A DNA stretch of 64,000 nt, taken from NCBI RefSeq assembly GCF_000315625.1, contig NW_005434655.1:884259-948258 (forward strand). The letters are read 5' to 3'. A model generated the notes under the pieces. It was not told the DNA's origin. It did not search any database and saw nothing but the letters and a program-made list of their open reading frames with translations. Position 1 is the stretch's first letter, and each line of letters starts with the position of its first letter. Shown here piece by piece: positions 11,801-21,754 of this stretch. The stretch comes from Guillardia theta CCMP2712. Lineage: Eukaryota; Cryptophyceae; Pyrenomonadales; Geminigeraceae. The position numbers and the translations under genes are program-made.

Positions 11801-13242
11801 ACGGGACCCCCGCCAGGGTCGTTCCAACGTTCTCTTACACTCAGTCTTCCGCTTCCTCCGTCGCATTCTTCTCTGGTGAAGTCCTGGAGCTCAGCACACT
11901 CACGCGTGTGGTCAAGGATGCAAATGAGCAGGGGGAGGAGGAGAGGGAGGAGGAGGAGGAGGAGGGCAGGGAGGAGGAAGATTTCAGAGATTGTATCGTG
12001 CACATCTTGCTGATCTCCAAAGGATGTCTGAGGTCGAGCGATGGGGAGGAGTCTGCCTTCTTGAACTTGTGGAACAGCCTGACTGCGAAGAGAGCAGCGA
12101 TCGTTCCCGTTGTGCTGCAAGACTATGTCGAGGACATCCGAGACTTCACTCGGTGGTGGCCGGAGGGAGTGAGTGGGATGGAAAGATATCGAATCTTTCA
12201 TAGTTTCTCGCGCTCCGATGAGTCGATGAACAAGTTGTATCAGACTGTCATGAACAAGTTGGACCTGTGGAGAGGAAGGAGCACTGAAGAAACAATCTGC
12301 GTCAACGACCAGAACCGTCTCAAGTGCAAGGAGTGCTTCAGGTCGTTGGATGACATGTCGGAGATTGGGGAGTTCGAACTTCCTGACGACATCTTGGAGG
12401 TAGAAGGCGCAATGGAGACAGTGTTGAGCTGCAGCAAGCGCGGTCACTTGTCAACCCTCGCTGACGTCATTGACTTCAACAACTCCTGTGCTCCTTGTCC
12501 TCTGTGCGTCAAGCACAACCGGGTTCCCTTCTTCTTCAACAGGATGGAGTGTATCAGCAAGCTCTACGGCGACCTGACCGCCTGCGTGACATGCGGGGAG
12601 TGTGCAGGATCGATCAACGTTGTCGACATTACCCCTCCTCAAGTCTTTATCAGCTACCAGTGGGGCCACGGAGGCGTCACGCAGACGCTGGCACGGCAGG
12701 CAAAGCGCTTCATCGAGACGAGGACGGAGCTCTTGTGCTGGCTGGACGTGGAGGGAGGGATCCTGTGCGGGGAGGATCATATCATGAAGATGAAGCTCGG
12801 GGTAGAGCGATGCGACGTCTTCATTGCCTTTATGAGCGACAAGTACGTCAAGAGCGAGAACTGCAGGAGGGAGTTCGCGCAAGCCTGTGAAGCCAACAAG
12901 TTCATCATCCCAGTGATGGTGCCGATCCTCTTCGATGAGAGGAGTGACAGCGACGAGCTGAGAGAGTCAGAGTCGGGCTGGAAGGGGGAGACGGCGACTG
13001 ACGATTGGTGGAAGCGAATCTCAGCCATGGAAGGGACGCGAGAGGTGGAGGTCAGGTGGAGCCACCTGGCGTCATTCCAGAGGAGGGTAGAGCTGAGGGC
13101 GGAGAAGCAAGAGGAGGGAGGGGAGGTCAGGGCGGACGAGTCTTGCCTCGACCTGCTCCTCGCCATCCTCCAGTCTCGAATCTACCGAGGCAACTTCGTG
13201 AACCACGTGGTTGCCTGCTACCTGAACTCGAGGAGGAGCTGA
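5868..13242 (+). CDS. Zinc-finger ROCO (Roc-COR) GTPase with C-terminal TIR domain, many single-codon exons
   Basis: Proposed exon 1 is 5868-5894 (MGWPCSDCA) and exon 2 is 6120-6158, followed by the one-codon exons and two 29-codon finger exons described separately. The main exon is 9433-13242. It opens with cysteines (CCICHC..., then MCPSC at 9484), followed by weak leucine-rich repeats at residues 100-170, numbering from the ATG at 9484. A Roc Ras-like domain comes next: P-loop GNGEAGKT at 207-214, DFGGQ at 260-264, THVD at 331-334. A COR domain follows (to about residue 600), then a long linker, another cysteine-rich stretch near 945-1040, and a TIR domain from about 1050 (VFISYQW) containing SENCRREF. 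The glutamate at 1130 sits where TIR NADases have their catalytic residue. Roc-COR proteins are GTP-regulated dimers, and TIR domains cleave NAD or scaffold signalling. All junctions are phase 0. The acceptor at 9432 is chosen because it keeps the frame. The first two exons are the least certain part. Confidence 0.8.
6900..6986 (+). other. Zinc-finger exon 1 (29 codons)
   Basis: This phase-0 exon starts after ccctcag and ends before gtgaga. It encodes YVFTPGEEGK, then CDLCGKEEKDH, then RTEHKFCP. The ligand pattern is C-x2-C-x6-H-x6-C. It is homologous to, and exactly as long as, the exon at 8828-8914. Confidence 0.8.
7350..7427 (+). repeat. GAC/GAT/GGC trinucleotide-type repeat in an intron
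   Basis: Runs of gacgac, gatgac and gatggc expand one intron of the single-codon exon array (7313-7471) to 159 nt, about twice the usual length. There is no AG inside, so no hidden exon. Confidence 0.8.
8828..8914 (+). other. Zinc-finger exon 2 (29 codons)
   Basis: This phase-0 exon starts after tacaag and ends before gtaaga. It encodes YVFRAGDDNK, then CKGCGKLEGEH, then HTQFKFCH. It shares Y-V-F, the glycine, K-C-x2-C-G-K, H and K-F-C with the exon at 6900-6986. Confidence 0.8.
9299..9370 (+). repeat. CTCCT-type microsatellite in the last intron before the main ROCO exon
   Basis: A pyrimidine-only tract of ctcct/ctctc pentamers fills the middle of the 171-nt intron 9262-9432. The polypyrimidine content may also help acceptor choice. 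Confidence 0.8.
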
Positions 13243-13246
13243 TGAT

Positions 13247-13844
13247 TGTGCCAGGCCAAGAGCCCTCTCAAGTCGCTGCCAGGAGGGTCAGGCAAGAGTG
13301 TCCTAGCTAAGAAGCTGAGCGTACGAGTCGACGAGGACAGGAGGGAGAGGATGTTGACTAGGAAGAAGTCAAGGCACAAGAAGGTGGCGTTCGTCCCCGA
13401 CCCGACCATGTTCGAGTTCCAGAGGATCGACAAGCAAGGTGCGTTGATGTGTCTCTCCCTCTCCCTCTCCCTCTCCCTCTCCCTCTCCCTCTCCCTTCCC
13501 TGCTCTACCTCCCTTGCCACGTCCTGCTGATCCCCTACAAGCGCCTCCTCTGCCGCGTTCTGCTACTGCCCAGCTCCTCCTCCTCCCTCTCGCACCAGCT
13601 CATGGCGCTCCTCCTCTCCTCCTTCAGGGCAAGGGAGGCTCTCCTGCGATGTGCTCTTCGAGGGCCTCCTGCATCGCTGGGACCAGGACGAGCTCAGCAT
13701 GCTCTTTGACGCCATGGTGACGCTGCTGGCGCTCTCAACAGCTCGGTCCTCACTAGCTCTCAGGTCGTCAGCCGAGACGGTTCCGTGACCCTCGACGAGT
13801 TCCTGCGGGCTGTGCAGAAACTTCCGCAGACTCCCCGACTGTAG
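13247..13844 (+). CDS. EF-hand-like protein fragment, several exons
   Basis: This lies immediately after the ROCO stop codon (13240-13242). An exon around 13254-13438 reads AKSPLKSLPGG, then RVDEDRRERML and KVAFVPDPTMFEFQRIDKQ, and is closed by a gtgcgt donor. Beyond an intron with a CTCTCC repeat come exons near 13629-13714 (CDVLFEGLLHRWDQDELSM, LFDAM) and 13769-13844 (RDGSVTLDEFLRAVQKL, stop TAG). D-G-x-V-x3-E-F is an EF-hand loop, but the first calcium ligand position appears to be V rather than D, so binding may be lost. No clear start ATG was found. It may be an alternative 3' end of the ROCO gene rather than a separate gene. Confidence 0.4.
13450..13497 (+). repeat. CTCTCC hexamer microsatellite in an intron
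   Basis: Eight uninterrupted copies of ctccct/ctctcc follow a gtgcgt donor. It lies between EF-hand-like exons. Confidence 0.85.
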
Positions 13845-13984
13845 GAGAGGAGGCCCGGCGTTTGATGCCAAGTTACGCCTCTACTCTCTTATTCGCTTCC
13901 ACGTGCAATGAGCGATTGACGGAAGTCATATTGGGAACTCCCTCGCTGAAATCTGACTCAGCCTACGGTCACAGGTGAAAGAAA

Positions 13985-14110
13985 GCCTTACTCAAAGTTA
14001 AGTTAAATATCAGTACGAGGAAAATCAGGAGAGTCGACTAAACCGGCACTACTGTCACACAGGCCATAGTACGGCGAGAAGAGAAAAGACAGCGAGGACC
14101 AACCCTCAGT
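13985..14110. repeat. Copy of a dispersed repeat
   Basis: The segment 13988-14007 is the exact reverse complement of 63644-63663. The similarity continues for about 20 more bases (gtacgagga against tcctcgtac). Downstream, 14061-14104 (aggcca..acggcgagaagag, aaaagacagcgag) recurs at 32065-32104 and 37169-37199. No protein of its own was recognised, so it looks like a degenerate non-autonomous element. Confidence 0.65.
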
Positions 14111-15078
14111 AAACAAATCCTAACATCTTCCTCGTCTTCCTCGTCTTCCTCGTCTTCCTGCCCTCGACCTTCGTCATCATCTTCCTGATCTTCATCAGAT
14201 CCCGCTATCCCATCTCTACTCATGGATGATCCTCTTCTCTTTCTAGATTTTGGTAAGTCAGTATTGGTGACAAGGTCTCCAAACAAACTCTTCAAATCTT
14301 TCTATGCCATTGGGAGTATCAATTCGGGTCTTCGTCGACAGCCCAGGGATTCACTTTGAGTAACAGAGGCACGATCCTATTGATCTTGCATCGGTAAACT
14401 TTCTTCGTACTATCAGCGATGACTTTGTTCTCTATTAGGTCAAATGCCCTTTCTTGTCGTCGTCGTCGCTCCTGCAACATGGCGTCATTTGCTCTGCATT
14501 TTTCGGGCAGTTCTGGTTCTATACAAAAATGTTTACTCAATGTCACCATGAGTCAGCATTATTGCGTGGTGCTACCTTGGAGTGCTCTGTGCACAATGAT
14601 TTTGACGAGATCACATTATGAAGGCAGTACCACCCACTCCTGCACATCCAATGGGGCGGATAGTACCGGTATGTTGCACAAATCGATTAGCCTGTTAAGT
14701 GAGTTTGACCAGGGCGGCATGGTCAGCCGAAGGAGACGTACAACCTTATACATACTTTTAAATTTTCGAAATCTCTCCGTTTAGTGGGCCAGAAAAATTG
14801 ATTAGCCTGTTTCCTCAAGTGCAAAGTGAGTTTGACCAGGGCACGGTCAGCCGAAGGAGACGTACAACCTTCGCTTACCCCTACCCCACCCTCACAGCCG
14901 AAATCCTCGGGTACAACCCTAGCGTCGGTGACAGGTAGCGCCTTTTGACCAGAAGCTAGTCAGCCTAATCCCTATCTATATATAGAGATACGACTCGCTG
15001 CCGCCGCAGACTCTCCTCGCCTCTCTTCGTTGCTGGAGAATCTTCATCTATTCGTCAGTCCTGTCGCTGCATGCCACT
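14110..15078. other. Intergenic region with a directly repeated segment and the ZIP promoter
   Basis: No gene was recognised. A segment of about 60 nt starting gattagcctgtt and ending gacgtacaacctt occurs twice (14685-14749 and 14799-14870). The copies differ mainly by a short insertion before agtgagtttgaccaggg. A ctatatatag element near 14975-14985 lies about 100 nt before the ZIP transporter ATG and is a plausible TATA box. Confidence 0.5.
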
Positions 15079-16344
15079 ATGAAGGTGTGAGTGTTAGCCG
15101 TGCTTGTCTCCACTGAGTTATTCTGATCAGACTGAAACTATCGCGTTGGGCTTTGGCCTCAGCATAGCTGCGGGAGCTTGCACTTGTGTGGGATTCCTAG
15201 CAGCTTTCTGTGTCAAACTAGAGAACAGACTGGTCTTTGCTGCCTCGTTAGCAGCTTCTGCTGGAGTCATGATGTATGACATGTCTAACAAGCTCTCTTG
15301 TGCAAGCGTGAGAAGCTCAGTTGTGCTTTCCAGATTCATCTCCCTTACCGAAATCTTGACGATCAAGACTGTCGAGGGCTTCAAGGGAGCTGGGCAGTCT
15401 GACGCAGAAGCAATGAGATACTCCATATTAACATTCTTTGCTGGCGCCTTTATTTGCCATCTTATCGACGTGTTTGTAAGTTACATGATGCAAAGGTCCC
15501 ATCAGGTCCTGAAAAGACTGGTGCTTCTTGAACTGACGCTAATGGAGATAGCAGGTTGAGAGTGACGAAGCCGCGGACAGACAAATGAAACAAACCCACG
15601 TGCAGGAATCTCAGTCTTCGATTGTGATTGCCACTACCCATGCCCATCAAATCCCGCTTTGCGCCCCTATCAGTGCCCCAATGCAGGACTTCGTACCTCC
15701 TTCTAAGGTATCAAAACTTGTATGCTTCTCCGTCTCGACTCATCATCTATATGTCGCTTCTAGGACGAGCTTGAGCAAGGGCCTGTGGACGGGCCCCTGT
15801 CTCTTGTTCTATCAGAGGATAGGGAAAGAGCCAAAGAGCTTCTGCGAATGGGCATACTAAGTGCTGTTGTCATTCTGGTCCACAACATCCCGGAAGGCGT
15901 TGCTACTTTTGTCTCAGCAGTTGCAGATCCAACCGCAGGCGTCGGAGTTGCATTTGCGATCGCACTGCACAATATTCCTGAGGTGACTGACATGCACTAG
16001 ATGCGTTTATCATAAGCGAGCGCTTGTTGCAGGGTTTGATAGTTTCAGTCCCAATCTACTTAGCCACTGGAAGCAAAATCAAGGCTTTTCTATGGACTGC
16101 CTTTTCGGGAGCGGCAGAACCATTTGGTGCTCTGATAGCCTTCACAGCCCTCAAAAGCTCCGACATGAGCCCTTGGGCATACGCTTTTATCTTCGGCATC
16201 GTCTCGGGGATCATGACTTACATATCCTTGACCGAGCTGCTGCCTACTGCCTTGAAGTATGATCCGACAGATCGGGTCGTCAAGAAATCCCTGTTCCTTG
16301 GAATGTTCATTATCGCCATTTCCATCATTCTTTTTGAGGTTTGA
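15079..16344 (+). CDS. ZIP-family metal (zinc/iron) transporter, GufA/ZupT-like
   Basis: Five exons: 15079-15084 (only M-K), 15131-15475, 15555-15707, 15764-15982, 16033-16344. All junctions are phase 0, giving 344 residues, normal for the family. Signatures are HNIPEGVATF in one membrane helix and HNIPE..GLIVSVPIYLA in the next. These histidines and glutamates form the metal path in ZIP proteins, which move zinc or iron into the cytosol. Hydrophobic segments at both ends (ALGFGLSIAAGAC; SLFLGMFIIAISIILF) match the eight-helix ZIP plan. A hydrophilic loop with THAHQ, a short histidine motif, lies between helices 3 and 4. The two-codon first exon is notable next to the one-codon exon array. 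A gct.ctatatatag TATA-like site is upstream. Confidence 0.9.
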
Positions 16345-16859
16345 ACAATCAGCGTGAATCTGACTGTCAGGCAGTGCACTGCGGCAGGCACGCAGGCAGG
16401 TTCGACCCGCCCGCTTTCTGAAGCCAGTTCCGCAGGCACAGTATCACAGGCTATGCGGCCGGAGGAGGCATCAATTAAGAGCAACGAGGTTTCAATGGTC
16501 TCTCTCTCTGTTCGTTGAGGCAGTAAGAGTTTTCACGTATTTCTCCGATGCTTCCGAGGGCTATTTATCTTACTGTACGCATTTAATACATAGAAACTCG
16601 TGCAGATTACTGGCAGGCCCGGCTCAGCAAGCCCCTGCTTTTCACTTTTTTCGCCTCGCCTGATGCATTCTAAACGCAGATTCTTCAGCCTGGTCTGTTG
16701 TTAATCAAGCCTGAGTGCAGAGGATTCAGTTGTAATCGGTTGAGGACATTTCAGAAATGTCTCCAAGTTTCTGTGTCGGCGGGAGGATAGAGTAATGTTA
16801 TAGCCTGAAAACCTTGATCCTTTGGCCCGGTAGAGGTAGCCTGAAGACTTTGGGTTGTT
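16345..16859. other. Intergenic, nothing recognised
   Basis: 3' flank of the ZIP gene and 5' flank of the next plus-strand coding region. Only short open frames occur. A gcaggcacgcaggcagg mini-repeat is seen near 16384. Confidence 0.4.
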
Positions 16860-17266
16860 TGGGCAGGAAAGGACTTCGAAGAGCAACAAGACTCTCAGAA
16901 ATCGAACACTCAACTCTTGTCGGACGGAGGTTTGGACGTTGACTTCGGCCTGGCCAGCTCTTCATTCTTGTCCCCGCTGTGGAGTTTGCTTTCTTCAAGC
17001 GTCAGCTTCCATACCAGGAGGGCGGGGATGGTTTCACGCCTCAAGCAGGGGTCAGTCTATCAGCTTATTACATCGCCACGGCCACCTTCTTACAATGGAG
17101 CGCTACTCTATCCTGCGGATGGTACCCTCCGTCAAGCGGACGAGCCGGATCTGGTCCTCCCTCCCCTACTCGTCTCCTTCCTGCGGGTACATCAGGCCCT
17201 CCTTGATCGTGGAGTGCCGAAATACCTGGACCTCAGTGACATTTCGATCCCATCTCCAGCGCTCTT
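16860..17266 (+). CDS. Probable coding exon(s), unknown; may be the N-terminus of the sulfotransferase gene
   Basis: One frame stays open and reads like protein for about 135 codons: GKDFEEQQDSQKSN, LLSDGGLDVDFGLASSSF, QADEPDLVLPPLLVSFL, GVPKYLDLSDISIPS. It ends before a C-run and a poor-quality stretch. No domain was recognised. A candidate internal ATG is at 17028. It lies upstream of, and in the same direction as, the coiled-coil sulfotransferase, with a large CT repeat between, so it may be that gene's 5' part. Confidence 0.4.
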
Positions 17267-17475
17267 TCAACTCGCGGGCGGACCTCCTTCCCCCCCCCCC
17301 CCCCCGCGTTCAGTCACAGGACGGTTGATCGCTTCCTGCACGGGCTAACCCCGGCTAGGCTGCCTCCCACATGGGCGACCTGTGTATCTCGCATGGGTCC
17401 TGCCGTCCTCCTCGCAGGAGCAGATTTCAACTCTTACTTAATTCTAAAAACTTTTATCCGGCAGGCGCATTCGCA

Positions 17476-19693
17476 ATGAGCGAGGCCTCGCAGTTGCGAC
17501 AAAGGTGGGGCGATGCTGCCCTCGTCCCTTCGTCCTCCTCCTCGTCGATGCTCTCCTCTCCTCTCCTCTCCTCTCCTCTCCCCCTCCTCTCCTCTCCTCT
17601 CCTCTCCTCTCCTCTCCTCTCCTCTCCTCTCCTCTCCTCTCCTCTCCTCTCCTCTCCTCTCCTCTCCTCTCCTCTCCTCTCCTCTCCTCTCCTCTCCTCT
17701 CCTCTCCTCTCCCCTCCTCTCCTCTCCTCTCCCTCTCCCTCCTCTCCCTCCCCTCCTTGATGTCCCTGCTGTTCCCCAACCTCTACCTCGACCTGCTTTC
17801 GCCTCCTCGGACGACTAGCCCTCTACAACCTTATGAAAGACATCTTAATAGCACGTCCCAGCTCTTTGTTTTCTCTTCTTCTTCTTCCCTCTTTTCTCCC
17901 CTCTCCTACGCCTCCCCTGTCCACTCGCGTCTTCCTCTTTATTCTCATCGCAGGCGGCCAGCGGGCAAGGATGAAGGAGGCGGAATCAGTGTCGAGTACG
18001 AGCTGGAGGAGCTGGAGCTTGAGAGGAAGAGGATTGAGCTCGAGCTTGAGGTCATGGTCGCCACTCCTTCTGGTTTCCCTGACGTGCATGCAGTCTATCC
18101 AGCTCAAGGAGAAGGAGATGGCGTTGAAGCGCAGGAAAGCGGCGAAGGAGGCCACCGGAGGGTTCGACGTCTTGACGGAGACAGACAAGAAGCTTGCAGA
18201 GCAAGACCTGAAGGAACGACGAAAACGTCAGCTCGTGCTTGCAGCGTGCTTCTAGATCCTGACATGACTCTGTGCAGTGCTGCAGCGTATCAAGGACATG
18301 CAAGGTTGTCGACGTTGATATTCTGCGCGATCCGATGACCCTTGAAACGTTATGATGCAGACGACGGTACGAAGAAGACTCAATACAAGCTGCTGCTCCT
18401 CGTTGTGCTCTTTCCACTCATAAGTCTTGCGGTCATCATGCCGATCTTCCGCTTCATGTACGAAGAGAAGGTCCCGATAGCGTCATGCCGACGTCCTCGG
18501 TCCTCATAGTTTTGCCGCAGATCCTGCCGAATCCATGTCAGGGGATCTGCGATCTGACTCCAGACTTGCTGGCCAAGATGCCCAAGGGATGTGTGCCTGA
18601 AAACCCGCAGCGAGTCTTCTTCATGGACATTCCCACGACTGGCGCAAAACTTTTCTCACCTCCTCTAAATGTCTGTCCTGGGATTCTGCTGGGGTCGGAG
18701 TGACAGTTTGTGCCAGCTACTGAAGAATGTCAAGGAGTGGGAGTTGGTCAATCTCCGCTCTTGGAGGGATGCTGTGTATGCTGCCCCTGTGTACCTGAGC
18801 CCCGCGAGCCGGACGGCCTATAACGATGCTGAGTACGAGGTGATCTACAGGTTCAGTTGACTTCCCTTGCGTGGCCGTTGCTCAAGGGATCGCAGGAAGA
18901 ACGTCGGGAACCTGATCAACTCTCTGGTTCCCCATCGCAGACTCTTCTTTGGAAGCACCTACGTCCACGATGACAACATAACGAGCAAGAGTAACCACAA
19001 CGAGACTGTGCGGTACATCACTTTAATCAGAGAGCCTTTGGTAGGCCTTGGAAGGGGAGGAGGGGGAGAACTTCGATTTGACTAGGTCGCAGGCTCGTCT
19101 GCAGGAGCAGTTTGAAGCTGACCGAGAGCACGATCAGCAAAAAGGCAAGTCGAAGTTCGTCACGAACCTCAACTTCGAGGAGTGTTTGCATGTTTCTGTT
19201 TGCAGGTAGTGTGAAAACAACGAGGCAGCTGATGAGACTGATCTGGGTCATTGCAGGACCTCGCATCAGTTCTCAAGGTGGTGCAATCTGCAAACAAGAT
19301 ACTTCTGTGGTTGGGGGAAAGAGTAAGATGCGATCTTCATGGCTCGATCGCACTAACATGTGCCAGTTGTCTCTATGACAAGAATTTGAACGCAACAGAG
19401 GCTATGTTGAAGAAAGCTCTCCACAACATAGACACTTTGTTCCTTGCTGTTGGTTAGCATGGCTCCTTTCCTCGCTCCCTTTCCCATCCGCTCTCCCCTC
19501 CCACCCACTAGTCTTCCTCCTCCTCACAGATCTTTGTCCTCCCTCCCCCGCTCCCCTTTCTTTCTGATGTTTCCTTTGGATTCTCGCAGGTATCTTTGAG
19601 GACTTTGACTTATCTCACAAGCTCTTGGAGACCTTGCTTCCAACATACTTCCAAGGGTGAGGCTGCCTCTCTCCCCTCTCCCCATCTTTCCCA

Positions 19694-19754
<61 letters not shown>

Positions 19755-20061
19755 CTCCTCCTCCTCGATCATAGCGGCATGCTGCGAGTCACAGTGATAT
19801 CAGGTTGGGCGAAGAGTTGAAGAGCAGCGGAGGAGCAGGAAAGGCTCCCGAGCAACCGAAGCATCTGAAGCAGGAGATGATGCGTTACTGCTGGGCGGAC
19901 ATGGCCTTGTGAGAAGAGGCAAGAGGTCTCTTCCTCTGGTGCTGACGGTCTGGTCAAGGTACGAGCACGTCAAGAAGAAGCTCGCGCAGCAGGTGCCCCC
20001 GGCAGTCGAAGTTGATCCTGCTGACTGTGTGCAGGCTAAAAGTTGCAAACTCACAAGATGA
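17476..20061 (+). CDS. Type II membrane sulfotransferase (heparan/carbohydrate sulfotransferase-like) with N-terminal coiled coil
   Basis: This is a multi-exon gene. A possible first exon is at 17476 (MSEASQLRQR). Coiled-coil exons near 17954-18050 (EYELEELELERKRIELELE) and 18095-18231 (KEKEMALKRRKAAKEATGG) follow. Next come a short exon (RIKDMQD) and a single membrane anchor (KLLLLVVLFPLISLAVIMPIF). The catalytic part then starts with PNPCQGICDL and FFMDIPTTGAKLF, the latter like the PAPS 5'-phosphosulfate loop. It continues with RYITLIREPL (3'-phosphate strand), NLQTRYFCG, and NIDTLFLAVG/IFEDFDLSHKLLETLLP. It ends ADMALYEHVKKKLAQQ, stop at 20059. The order matches the Sulfotransfer_2 family, which moves sulfate from PAPS to glycans in the Golgi. 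IPTTGAK replaces the usual IPKTGGT, so the lysine is shifted. Confidence 0.7.
17548..17752 (+). repeat. CTCCT pentamer microsatellite
   Basis: About 200 nt of almost pure ctcct repeats. They make all three plus frames open (LSSPLLSSP, SSPLLSSPL) and all minus frames (GEERRGEER), so long open frames here are artefacts. It probably lies in an intron of the sulfotransferase gene. Confidence 0.9.
19696..19753 (+). repeat. CTG trinucleotide repeat, about 19 units
   Basis: A perfect ctg run lies in the sulfotransferase intron after the YFQG exon. It creates poly-leucine and poly-glutamine shadow frames. Confidence 0.9.
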
Positions 20062-20214
20062 TGCGATTCGGAGGGAGGAGGGAGGGAGGGGGGGGGGGGA
20101 TGGAGAAGTAGGTGAGGGGGAAGAAGAGGAAGGGAAGGAGAAGGACTCATAGTTGAAGAGGGAGGGATGAAGACAGAAAATAAAATTTTTGATGCTTCAA
20201 ATTCAATGGTGACT

Positions 20215-21560
20215 TCAAGGTCGATACCCTCCCACGAACGTCCAGGAGGTGGTGGGGGCGAGAGGGAATTCGTATTTCTACAAGACAAGTCAGCCAACGG
20301 TGTTGACAAGTGCCAAGTCAGACCAGCTTCTCCCTCGGAGAGAATTTCTTGATTTGAGTTTGCAACCCTGTGAGCTGCTGGCTGTACGTCTGAGGAGGAG
20401 GAGGCACGACAATAGTCCTGCCAGGAGCATCAGCATTTTCCTCCGCTTGCCCCTGCTCCTTCACGTACCTCTCTCGTACTACCGGTTGGCTCTCGGGCGC
20501 CTGAACGGCTCCTCTGTCTTTTTGTTTCTCAACTTTCATGTGACTGACTTCCCGTCTTGCTGTTGACAGGTGAAGTCACTTGCTGGACCCAGAAAGAGAT
20601 GTTCACCATGCGGCAGGTCAGGACGGAAAGGAAAAACTTTTTCCGTCGCCAATCTGCTTTCAAACTTCAGGTCTTCAACTCTTGATATCAAATTGCTGCA
20701 CGTGTTGGCAAGTGAAGTTTCAGCCTTCTTGGACCTCGTAAGAACTGCACGCCTACGTCAGTTCCTCTCACTCAACCTGCTCTGAGCTTGCCTGTCCTGT
20801 CGGGAAAGAAAGTCGCCGACCTCTCCTGTACGTCCAAACGATGAGCAGAGGACGCGAGATGTAGCAGGAAGGTTGAGGAAGGAGACAGATAGAGGAGAGA
20901 TATGGATTGAGGAGAGGCATGGCAATCAACAAAGGTGCAATGGAGGAGGAGGAGGAGGATGCAGAGGCGGGGGGGGGAGGACGAGAAGGAGGAAGAGAAC
21001 GACACTTCGTCGAGCTTGAGAGGTTCATTTCCATGTAGTCGCTTCCTCCCGAAGACCCCTCCCATCTGCACGGAGCTTCAACCACGTGGCATAGCAGGAG
21101 CTGTAAACCTTTACGCTCGAGTAGTCCACCATCTGCCCCTCCTCGTCGTACAGCAGCGGGGGTTTGTAGCCTGTGAAATTCGCAAGGGAGGGTAAGAGGA
21201 GCAGCGCAAGCACGAGAAGCAGGAGGGGGAGGGCAGGGGGAGGGAGATGAGAGGTGGTGAAGGTTATGAGGAGAATACCGATGGCTCCTGGAAACGCTTC
21301 TGTGTTGGTCGACCGCTTGTTTTGGAAGATCTTCAACCCTCCTGCATGGCAAGGCATCAGCACAGCAACGGATGTACATCAGCCTTGTCACCAGGCTTGA
21401 ACTGGTCGCGGACCGTGAGGTCAGCAGGCCAGATGTCAACGTGGCGATCGATCCTGACAGCCGAACCCGTAAGACTTGATCTGATACCCCTGTGCTCAAC
21501 TTTTCTGGCTTCCCGACGATCTTCACACCAGAGTTCGACGATCGTTTTGATAGCTGCAAT
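20215..21560 (-). CDS. Unknown protein, multi-exon
   Basis: Minus-strand exons with protein-like reading: RIDRHVDIWPADLTVRDQF (near 21460-21370), GGLKIFQNKRSTNTEAFPG, and GYKPPLLYDEEGQMVDYSS (near 21170-21110). Further down are SLANTCSNLISRVEDLKFE and FPFRPDLPHGEHLFLGPAS (20770-20570), then ERYVKEQGQAEENADAPGR and QIKKFSPREKL. The last exon is KYEFPLAPTTSWTFVGGYRP and a TGA at 20215-20217. The final intron (gtctgact...ttgtag) is well formed. No domain or family was recognised. The 5' end and full exon chain are not resolved. It is convergent with the sulfotransferase gene, about 150 nt away. Confidence 0.45.
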
Positions 21561-21711
21561 GTACGTCAGACTAGAGCATGCCGCGAGGAGCGCAGAGAAC
21601 GCTCGTCCTATGCTCGCTCGCTTTCTTCCTACCTCTGGATATTCGCGTCGCCTCGGCTCCCAAACTCCCCCATCGTTTGGGTTGAATTTCTATGGGAGAT
21701 GACATGTCAAA

Positions 21712-21754
<43 letters not shown>

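Noticed and set aside
13283-13310. PGGSGKSV as a possible ATP-binding P-loop
   Set aside because: The spacing does not fit G-x4-G-K-S/T (L stands at the first position) and no Walker B partner follows.
17505-17760. Long SSPLLSSP / GEERRGEER open frames
   Set aside because: These are only translations of the CTCCT microsatellite, with all frames open.
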